33,934 nucleotides of DNA, taken from positions 1 through 33,934 of the IMG/VR virus record IMGVR_UViG_3300037587_000335. The stretch is one strand, 5' to 3'. Below are positions 27,459 through 33,934 of the stretch, piece after piece. The translations under genes were made by a program, and so were the position numbers. How positions within the stretch are numbered: the first letter of the stretch is position 1; each line of letters opens with the position of its first letter. Under the pieces are notes generated by a model, which was not told where the DNA came from, searched no databases, and saw nothing but the letters and a program-made list of their open reading frames with translations. This DNA is from a virus.

Positions 27459-27890
27459 ATGAGCACACACGAATCATACGCATGTAAAAGACTAAGCGAG
27501 CAAATTAAATTCTTTGGCGCAAAGCCTAAGCGGTTTGTAAGTATTTACGCTAAGAAGCCACGCATTAGAATTAAGAGCCTGACAACAAAAAAGTTAGACT
27601 TCGAAGCTGGCGACGAACAAAAGCGACTAGTGAGAGAGGGTAGGGAAGCGTTATTGCGCAATCTTGCTGGTATAGGCGGTATTGGCGGCGCGGGCCTAGC
27701 ATCGCAGCAAGCCGCAATGTCACAGCAAGCCGCAATGCTTCAGTCAATGAGTCTACAAAGGCAGGGGTTTTTGCAGGCTCAATCTATGCGGGCTAATATT
27801 GGAGTATCTAATGCTGGGCTAGCCAATTCTAGAAACTCATTGGCTAGCGGATTGGGCGCGGGATATGCTGGCACAGGCATATATTGGTAG
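27459..27890 (+). CDS. Hypothetical protein with Gly/Ala-rich C-terminus
   Basis: 143 residues. Basic N-terminal half (KPRIRIKSLTTKKLDFEAGD, EQKRLVREGREALLRN) and a Gly/Ala/Gln-rich C-terminal half (GIGGIGGAGLASQQAAMSQQ). A 15-base repeat (CAGCAAGCCGCAATG) occurs twice 18 bases apart at 27705 and 27723. The C-terminal style resembles the ejection-type proteins of the tail region, so it may be a minor virion protein. AGGGGA before ATG. Ends just before a terminator. Confidence 0.55.
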   Translation: MSTHESYACKRLSEQIKFFGAKPKRFVSIYAKKPRIRIKSLTTKKLDFEAGDEQKRLVREGREALLRNLAGIGGIGGAGLASQQAAMSQQAAMLQSMSLQRQGFLQAQSMRANIGVSNAGLANSRNSLASGLGAGYAGTGIYW

Positions 27891-27910
27891 CCACCTTCGG
27901 GTGGTTTTTT
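27891..27910 (+). terminator. Intrinsic terminator with UUCG tetraloop
   Basis: CCACC (27891-27895) pairs with GGTGG (27900-27904) around TTCG, followed by TTTTTT. It separates the small-gene region from the packaging operon. Confidence 0.9.
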
Positions 27911-27926
27911 CGTATCTATTCAAGTG

Positions 27927-27935
27927 TGGTACAAT
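27927..27935 (+). promoter_or_regulatory. Extended -10 promoter of the packaging/head operon
   Basis: TGGTACAAT matches TGnTATAAT with one change, directly after a terminator and 25 bases before the first head-operon gene. No good -35. Confidence 0.55.
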
Positions 27936-27959
27936 AATGATTTACGGAGAAAGCAATTC

Positions 27960-28271
27960 ATGAGCTTAAATTTTAACGAAGTAGGCGAGATTATCCGCGT
28001 TAACGTGGGCAAGGACATTAGTTTGTCAACGCCAACATTAATATTGCGTCCCGAAGTAGGCCAAGAGAAAGAGATAACAACAGGCGTTACTATTCCAAAT
28101 GTGCAAGTTGTTACTGACGCTGAAACATTCGAGCCTAACGAGTATATCGAATACACGACTATCGACGGTGATCTAGATTACGTTGGGCGATGGAAGAAGA
28201 AAGCTAAATTAGAGTTTTCGGCGTCAAATATTGAGCAAACTGATTTTGTTAAATTTAGAGTGCTTTCATAA
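27960..28271 (+). CDS. Small virion-operon protein (103 aa)
   Basis: 103 residues from ATG at 27960 (GGAGAAAG upstream). Sequence begins FNEVGEIIRVNVGKDISLST, then LILRPEVGQEKEITTGV, an all-beta Ig-like layout. This start-of-operon protein with 'RVN-x-G-x-D-x-S' is frequent in podoviral head operons; function unknown. Its TAA overlaps the terminase small subunit start. Confidence 0.65.
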   Translation: MSLNFNEVGEIIRVNVGKDISLSTPTLILRPEVGQEKEITTGVTIPNVQVVTDAETFEPNEYIEYTTIDGDLDYVGRWKKKAKLEFSASNIEQTDFVKFRVLS

Positions 28272-28672
28272 TGGCAGGGCAACCCATGAAATATAAAACA
28301 GTTGAAGCCTTACAAGAGGCTATTGATAACTACTTTGAAGTGGATGCTTTCGTTACTGATGGTGAAGGAAACAAGAGCTACCTACCTACAATGTCAGGGC
28401 TTGCGCTTTCTTTAGATGTGGACAGAAGAACAGTTGTTAACTACTCCCACAACGCAGAATACTTTCCCACAATAAGAAAGGCTAAGGCCAAAATAGAAGC
28501 TTTCATTGAAACTAGGTTGTACGGCAATAACGTTACAGGCTGTATATTTAACCTTAAAAACAACTTCGATTGGAAAGATAAACAGGAGATCGAAACCAAG
28601 GACACAACCAACGAAGTGAGCGACGAGGACTTGAACGCTAAGATCCTTGAGTTGATGAAAAAGCTTAAATAA
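28271..28672 (+). CDS. terS: Terminase small subunit
   Basis: 133 residues. LPTMSGLALSLDVDRRTVVN (about residues 38-57) is the DNA-binding helix-turn-helix region. IFNLKNNFDWKDKQEIETKD (about 96-115) is the typical small-terminase motif (x-F-x-L-K-N-x-F-x-W-K-D-k). It recognises packaging DNA and hands it to the large subunit. TAATG overlaps link it to genes on both sides. Confidence 0.85.
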   Translation: MAGQPMKYKTVEALQEAIDNYFEVDAFVTDGEGNKSYLPTMSGLALSLDVDRRTVVNYSHNAEYFPTIRKAKAKIEAFIETRLYGNNVTGCIFNLKNNFDWKDKQEIETKDTTNEVSDEDLNAKILELMKKLK

Positions 28673-30105
28673 TGCTTGAGACAATGAGCCGAGCCGACAA
28701 GGTTAACCTGGTTGCTATGCTAACCGAAAAGGCAATGCGTGCAGAAAAGTATCGATACAAGACCATGTTCGGCGGCTTGTACGGATGGCAGCGCGAGTTT
28801 ATTAAGCACACTAACGAATACATGGCCGTTTGCTTATGTGCCGCTAACCGTATTGGTAAGACTTACACTGGGACATACATTGATGCCATTCACTTGATGG
28901 GTGAGTATCCTGATGATTGGGATGGTCATAAGTTCGACGGCAGTATGCTTATGTGGTTACTTGGCTACTCAGGCGAGAAAACCCGCGACCTATTACAGCA
29001 AGAGCTGTTTGGTAGATTACAGCAAGGCAAGTTATCGGGCGGGTTAATACCGCCTGAACTGATTGTCGATTACAAGTCAATGAGTGGCACGCCTGGCGCA
29101 TTGCGTGAGGTCAGAGTGAAGCGGAAGGACGGCAGCATAGGGACGTGTCAATTCTGGTCATACTCTCAAGGGCAGCATGCATTGATGGGTGATAGTGTCG
29201 ATTGGTATCACATCGATGAAGAACCCAAGGATCAATCTATTTACCCGCAGGTGTTAACTCGTACAGCTACCGGTGATAATGGTCGAGGTGGTCGAGGTAT
29301 ATTAACCTTTACGCCTGAGAACGGCAGGACTGATCTCGTTATTAAATTTATGGATAACCCAGGTAAGTCTCAATACTTCATGCAAAAAGGCTGGGATGAT
29401 GCGCCTCACTTGTCCGACAATGTAAAAGAAAGCCTCCTAGATTCATTTCCGCCACACCAGCGAGATATGAGAACCAAAGGCACGCCAATGCTAGGTCATG
29501 GTCGTATCTATGATTTGAGTGAGGATTTCATTACCTGTGATGCATTCGATATACCTAAACACTGGTATGTTATTAACGGCATGGACTTTGGTTGGGATCA
29601 TCCTCAATCACACATACAATTAGTATGGGATAGGGACCAAGATATATTTTATGTGACCAAGGCACAGAAGATGCGCCAAACATCACCTAGTGAGGCATGG
29701 GGCAGCGTTAAGATATGGGCTGCTGGCATTCCTACCTCTTGGCCTCACGATGGGTTACAAACCGAGAAGGGCAGCGGTAAGCAGCAAAAGGAATACTACG
29801 AAGAAGCAGGCTTTGAAATGCTTTACGAGAAAGCTACCTGGGAAGAAGGCGGCAACAGCGTAGAGGCTGGACTCTTTGAAATACGCGACTTAATGCGCAA
29901 AGGTAAGTTTAAAATATTCGCTGGTTTGCGTGACGTATTCGACGAGGTGAACCAATACCACCGCGACGATAAAGGCAAGATAGTAAAGACCCGTGATGAC
30001 TTGCTCGATGCCATTCGTTACGCCTATATGATGCGCCGTGAGTCTATCCCGTTTGGTGATATACTAGGCTCAACTCAAGATCTAACATTTGACACGGAAT
30101 GGTAA
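28672..30105 (+). CDS. terL: Terminase large subunit
   Basis: 477 residues. ATPase domain: Walker A AANRIGKT (residues 57-64), Walker B YHIDEE with Asp182-Glu183, coupling motif LTFTP near 211. Nuclease domain: MDFGWDHP with Asp305, and DDLLDAIRYAYM with Asp446. These fit the RNase H-like nuclease of large terminases. Together with TerS it drives ATP-dependent headful DNA packaging through the portal. No frameshift or missing residue seen. Confidence 0.95.
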   Translation: MLETMSRADKVNLVAMLTEKAMRAEKYRYKTMFGGLYGWQREFIKHTNEYMAVCLCAANRIGKTYTGTYIDAIHLMGEYPDDWDGHKFDGSMLMWLLGYSGEKTRDLLQQELFGRLQQGKLSGGLIPPELIVDYKSMSGTPGALREVRVKRKDGSIGTCQFWSYSQGQHALMGDSVDWYHIDEEPKDQSIYPQVLTRTATGDNGRGGRGILTFTPENGRTDLVIKFMDNPGKSQYFMQKGWDDAPHLSDNVKESLLDSFPPHQRDMRTKGTPMLGHGRIYDLSEDFITCDAFDIPKHWYVINGMDFGWDHPQSHIQLVWDRDQDIFYVTKAQKMRQTSPSEAWGSVKIWAAGIPTSWPHDGLQTEKGSGKQQKEYYEEAGFEMLYEKATWEEGGNSVEAGLFEIRDLMRKGKFKIFAGLRDVFDEVNQYHRDDKGKIVKTRDDLLDAIRYAYMMRRESIPFGDILGSTQDLTFDTEW

Positions 30106-30108
30106 ACA

Positions 30109-32283
30109 ATGGCAACTAATAAAGAGAACGAAAAGGTTCACACGCTAGCGATTAAGCGATTCGACCGCATCGAAAGAAAAGGGCGTGATCAGCGCAAGCT
30201 AGCAATTGAAGATATTAAATTTGCCCAAACAGAAGATGGGCAATGGGACGAGGGCGCAATTGAAAAGCGCAAAGGTCGCCCACGGTTCACAATCAATCGA
30301 GTGGCTGGCGCTATTGATCAGCTCATTGGCGATCAGCGGCAGAACCGAACCGATATTAAAATCAGACCGGTAAGTGGTGGCGCGACTGAAGACGTTGCCA
30401 AGGTAATGACCGGCTTAATCCGTAATATTGAATCGACCAGCAAAGCTAGTAACGCTTATGACACGGCATTCGATGAAGTGGTTAACGGCGGGTTTGGTGG
30501 GTGGCGTATTACTACCGAGTTCAATGACGATGACGCGTTTGATCAAGACATTAAGATTAAACCATTAAACACAGCAACTACCTCACTATGGTTTGACGAT
30601 GCAGCTCTTGAATATGACAAGCGTGATGCTCTATTCGCATTTGTCACAGTTGATATGCCGAAGGAGGAACACAAGCGGCGATTCCCTAAGTCGGAGGTTA
30701 GCGAGTGGTCACAAGAGAAATATAACACTTCAGTTTGTGCCGGCTGGGCAAATGCGGACACGGTCCGCGTCGCAGAGTATTGGGTTAAGACTCCCGTAAC
30801 ATTTGAAATAGCATTACTGTCTGATGGTCGAGTGATCAATCAAGACGAAGAAAAAGATGTGCTTGACGAGTTGGCAGCGAAGGGGGTTACGGTTAAAAAG
30901 ACTCGCACAGTCAAGAGTCATAAAGTTGAAATGTACTTGCTCGATGGTGCCGGAGTATTGGAAGGCCCGAAGGCGTGGGCCGGTAAATTCATTCCATTAA
31001 TACCTATGTTTGGGCGACAATCACATATTGAAGGTCGGACATATACCCGAGGGCTTGTGCGCTTTGCTAAAGACCCTTGCAGAATTTACAACTACGAAAC
31101 ATCCGCAATTGTTGAAACTAACGCGTTAACGCCTAAAGATCCGATTTGGTACACGCCAGTACAAGTTAAGAATCACGAAGCTAAATACCGAAACTTTGCT
31201 AATAGCAATAGCCCGTTTATGCCTTACAATCCCGACCCAAAAGCGCCAGGCGCACCACAACGAGGCGGAGCGCCGGCCGTTCAGCAGGGATCACTACAAA
31301 TACTCCAGCAAGCAGGTATGGATATATATCATGTTACTGGTATGCAGCCGCCATCATTAGGCGCAAACCCTGAGCTTAAGAGCGGAAAAGCAATACAGGC
31401 TCAAGAGCGCTTGGGTGATCGAGGGTCGTATATTTTTAGCGACAACTTATCCAAATCGATTGAATACACTGGCGAGATATTGCTTGATTTAATTCCTCGC
31501 ATTTATGACACTGCGCGACAAGTGCGGATCATGCAGCAAGACGGCGAGACGGAGAATGTCGAGATCAACACGGTTAACCAGGAAATATTAGACGAACAAA
31601 CCGGTGAGGCCGTTTTGGTTAATGACCTCTCTATGGGTAAGTATGATTCAGTGACAGAAACAGGGCCAGCATTCGCAACTCAACGGCTGGAGTCAGCGCA
31701 ACAAATCATTGACCTAATTGGAACATCACCACAGTTTGAAGCGTTAGCAATGGACTTGGTTGCCAAGGACTTGCCAATACTTGAATCGAAAGAGCTAGTG
31801 AAGCGAGTTAGAAAGCAGATGATTCAGCAAGGCATCGTTGAGCCAACCGAGGAAGAAACCAAAGAGCTAGGACTTGATCAGCCTCAACAGCCTGACCCAC
31901 AGCAAACAGCCATCACTGAGAACATTCAGATTCAGACTGAGAAGCTAATCAGCGACATTGAGAATCAAGACGCCAAGACGCTCGAAACAACGGTTAAAAC
32001 TCAACAGGCAACACTTGATAGCTATAAGACATTAATCGACGCTTACAAGTCTCAGATTGAAGCTGGAATAGGGCTAAGCCAAGTCGATCATAACATCAGA
32101 GTTAAGCAGCAAGATATTATTGTCGAGGGTCAGCAAGCCATCGACGAGGGACCAAACTCAGAGCAGACGGCTAGCATTGTGAATGATGCAGTGGCGGCAG
32201 AGCAGCAAGCTGAAGCGGAAGGAGCAAGACGGCTAACGGTCCAGCAACCAAGCGCTAGTGCTGGGCAGGATATAGTTTCTTAA
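30109..32283 (+). CDS. P22-type portal protein
   Basis: 724 residues, almost the same length as P22 gp1 (725). N-terminal part KRFDRIERKGRDQRKLAIED and GQWDEGAIEKRKGRPRFTIN is typical of P22-like portals. A long C-terminal helical region (about 560-720) is Gln/Ala-rich, as expected for the barrel. Twelve copies form the ring that docks terminase and later the tail. It starts 3 bases after TerL; the stop TAA is doubled with TAG. A promoter follows. Confidence 0.9.
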   Translation: MATNKENEKVHTLAIKRFDRIERKGRDQRKLAIEDIKFAQTEDGQWDEGAIEKRKGRPRFTINRVAGAIDQLIGDQRQNRTDIKIRPVSGGATEDVAKVMTGLIRNIESTSKASNAYDTAFDEVVNGGFGGWRITTEFNDDDAFDQDIKIKPLNTATTSLWFDDAALEYDKRDALFAFVTVDMPKEEHKRRFPKSEVSEWSQEKYNTSVCAGWANADTVRVAEYWVKTPVTFEIALLSDGRVINQDEEKDVLDELAAKGVTVKKTRTVKSHKVEMYLLDGAGVLEGPKAWAGKFIPLIPMFGRQSHIEGRTYTRGLVRFAKDPCRIYNYETSAIVETNALTPKDPIWYTPVQVKNHEAKYRNFANSNSPFMPYNPDPKAPGAPQRGGAPAVQQGSLQILQQAGMDIYHVTGMQPPSLGANPELKSGKAIQAQERLGDRGSYIFSDNLSKSIEYTGEILLDLIPRIYDTARQVRIMQQDGETENVEINTVNQEILDEQTGEAVLVNDLSMGKYDSVTETGPAFATQRLESAQQIIDLIGTSPQFEALAMDLVAKDLPILESKELVKRVRKQMIQQGIVEPTEEETKELGLDQPQQPDPQQTAITENIQIQTEKLISDIENQDAKTLETTVKTQQATLDSYKTLIDAYKSQIEAGIGLSQVDHNIRVKQQDIIVEGQQAIDEGPNSEQTASIVNDAVAAEQQAEAEGARRLTVQQPSASAGQDIVS

Positions 32284-32292
32284 TAGCCTAAT

Positions 32293-32321
32293 TTGTTAAA
32301 TGGCGGGTTAGATAGTATAAT
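32293..32321 (+). promoter_or_regulatory. Sigma-70 promoter before scaffold and coat
   Basis: -35 TTGTTA (32293-32298), 17-base spacer, -10 TATAAT (32316-32321). It lies in the 100-bp gap between portal and scaffold genes and could boost coat production. Confidence 0.6.
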
Positions 32322-32383
32322 CCGTTATATGGTTTACGTCAGACCACAATTGACGGCTAAAATTACCCATTAAGGGGTCACGC

Positions 32384-33169
32384 GTGACAACAGAAACAGA
32401 AAAAACTGCACAGGTAGATCCACTAGACGCATTTGTCCAAGAAGCCATTGATCAGGGCTCAGTACAAGAGCAAGTAGAAACGCCGCAAGTCGAATCAGTC
32501 CCGACACCAGAAGCAAAAACAGACGAGCCAGTAAGTGAGGCGGAACCGTCAGACGGATTCCAGAAGAAAGTTAACAAGCTAACTTCTAGAGTCTACGACC
32601 AAACCCGCCGCGCAGATGCCTTGCAAAAGAAGTTGGATGAGCTTAATAACACACCTAGCCAAGAGCAGGTTAAAGCACCAACACTTGAAGATCATGATTA
32701 TGACGATGAAGCTTTTAGCAGGGCCAATATCTCATATCAAGTCCAACAAGAACTAGCAAAGCAAAGCGTCACGGCGCTACAAGCGGCAGACCAGGTTAAA
32801 GCCCAGCAATCGCAAGCGGAGTTTAGCGAGCGAATTACAGCTTTAGGCAAGGAAGACTTTAGCGATAAAGCTAACGCCGTCCCTGAGTTGCCAATGGGTG
32901 TAGCCGATGCGTTAATGAGTTTGGATAATGGAGCGGAGTTGATTTATCACTTAGGCTCACATTTAGATCAAGCTGATGCATTAGCAAATATGTCACCAAT
33001 GGCGGCAATGGTCGAAATTGGCCGAATGTCTGTTGGAATGAGCAAGAAACCCGAAATTAAACCCAGTGCAGCGCCCGATCCTATCGAGCCGATTCAAGCT
33101 GGAAGTGCGTTATCATCGGAAGTAGGTGATGATATGAGCATGGAAGATTGGATGGCTAAGTACGGTTAA
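32384..33169 (+). CDS. Scaffold protein
   Basis: 261 residues from GTG at 32384, preceded by AAGGGG. Acidic, Gln/Glu-rich and helical (VDPLDAFVQEAIDQGSVQEQ; KKVNKLTSRVYDQTRRADAL). P22 gp8 is 303 residues and of the same character and position between portal and coat. It should assemble with coat protein into the procapsid and leave before packaging. Assignment is by position and composition. Confidence 0.8.
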   Translation: MTTETEKTAQVDPLDAFVQEAIDQGSVQEQVETPQVESVPTPEAKTDEPVSEAEPSDGFQKKVNKLTSRVYDQTRRADALQKKLDELNNTPSQEQVKAPTLEDHDYDDEAFSRANISYQVQQELAKQSVTALQAADQVKAQQSQAEFSERITALGKEDFSDKANAVPELPMGVADALMSLDNGAELIYHLGSHLDQADALANMSPMAAMVEIGRMSVGMSKKPEIKPSAAPDPIEPIQAGSALSSEVGDDMSMEDWMAKYG

Positions 33170-33188
33170 GGCATAAAGGAAAAATATC

Positions 33189-33934
33189 ATGTCAAATGCA
33201 TTAATTACAACGAGTGTCATCACTCGATTCGCAGTAAAAGAGTTTTTGAACTCTTTACAAATTGCAGCTAAAGTTGACCGTCAGCTAGACAGTCAATTCC
33301 GTAAAGTGGGCGCATCAATTGATGTTCGTCGACCTGTTATGTTTACATCGTCTGACGGTGCCACATTGGGCGCAGCAGAAGATATTGAAGAAGTTGCGGC
33401 CACAGTAACGTTAGATCAGCGCAAGCATGTTCACTTTGCTATCACCTCGCAAGATCTAACGTTGAAGATTGAAGATTTCAACACTCGCTACATTCAACCA
33501 GCAATGGCGGAACTGGCGCAACAAGTTGAGTCATCTCTCGCAGATTCTTATAAGCAAATTGGTAACTTTGTTGGCACACCAGGCACGGCCCCTTCGACTT
33601 TCTTAGAGGTTGGTGCAGCAGCCAAAGTATTAACCAAGCTTGGCACACCAATGAACGTTCGTTGGAATGCCTTTTATGATGAAGACGCATCACTAGCACT
33701 AGCTGACGGCCTTAAGGGTGTATTCCCTACCGAGATTTCTAAAAAAGCCATTGAAGAGGCAGCAATTGGTCGTTACAGCAAATTCATGTTGTTTGAAAAC
33801 CAATCTCTTAAACTTCACACTGTTGGTGTCGCAACTGGCACACCGTTAGTAAATGGAGCAGCTCAAAACACGACTTACGCAGCAAGCGGCCCAGCTTGGT
33901 CACAAGCTCTTATCACTGACGGCTGGACTAATGA
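33189..33934 (+). CDS. P22-type major coat protein, 3'-truncated by window edge
   Basis: Open from ATG at 33189 (AAGGA upstream) to the last base, 248 codons; the P22 coat is 430 residues, so about 40% is missing. The start SNALITTSVITRFAVKEFLN, then QLDSQFRKVGASIDVRRPVM, and later MNVRWNAFYDEDASLALADG are typical of the P22 coat family, which has the HK97 fold. It is the last gene of the head operon in view. Confidence 0.9.
   Translation, partial: MSNALITTSVITRFAVKEFLNSLQIAAKVDRQLDSQFRKVGASIDVRRPVMFTSSDGATLGAAEDIEEVAATVTLDQRKHVHFAITSQDLTLKIEDFNTRYIQPAMAELAQQVESSLADSYKQIGNFVGTPGTAPSTFLEVGAAAKVLTKLGTPMNVRWNAFYDEDASLALADGLKGVFPTEISKKAIEEAAIGRYSKFMLFENQSLKLHTVGVATGTPLVNGAAQNTTYAASGPAWSQALITDGWTN

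Noticed and set aside
33478-33699. Minus-strand ORF in the coat gene
   Set aside because: It is a shadow of the P22-type coat protein, which is open in the plus frame to the window edge.

Overview
The window is most of a tailed-phage genome with P22-type (short-tailed, podovirus) virion genes. The right end runs terminase small subunit, terminase large subunit, a 724-aa P22-type portal, scaffold and the start of a P22-type coat gene. The left end runs a cut-off tail gene, three ejection (DNA-transfer) type proteins and a beta-helix tailspike. The coat-to-tail interval is missing, so the genome appears to continue from the right edge round to the left edge. Base composition, strong AGGAG-type ribosome sites and gene families (ERF annealing protein, YbcO-like and DUF1367 proteins, lambda P-like loader, T7-type amidase) point to a gammaproteobacterial host. 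The exact host cannot be told. No integrase, CI or Cro is visible, so lysogeny is not supported from this window.

Layout. (1) 1-8494, plus strand: tail and ejection genes, ending at a bidirectional terminator. (2) 8530-16661, minus strand: a tightly packed early operon read leftward from a control region at 16662-16805. It holds many small unknown genes, an orphan Phd-type antitoxin with its own promoter/operator, an O-like initiator with origin iterons inside the gene, a P-like helicase loader, then DUF1367, YbcO-like and RuvC-like recombination genes. (3) 16806-22173, plus strand: a ribbon-helix-helix type protein, ERF annealing protein, SSB, a coiled-coil protein, then a lysis region (amidase, 3-TM holin and several small membrane proteins), ending at a strong terminator. 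(4) 22268-27890, plus strand: short transcription units of unknown small genes separated by terminators and extended -10 promoters. (5) 27927-33934, plus strand: packaging and head genes.

The most unusual stretch is the 792-bp gene-free block 24265-25056. It begins with a perfect extended -10 promoter, followed by a 26-position helix with a U-tract, a cloverleaf-shaped junction closed by 9 bp, a tRNA-like cloverleaf whose anticodon loop is 48 nt instead of 7, and more long-range helices. It looks like one or more large structured non-coding RNAs. Resemblance in style to the big phage RNAs GOLLD/ROOL, which often lie near tRNA genes, is a hypothesis that only a covariance search can test.

Many genuine genes here are shorter than 60 codons. 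They were found by reading ribosome sites and ATGA/TAATG stop-start overlaps, and are listed with their own coordinates.
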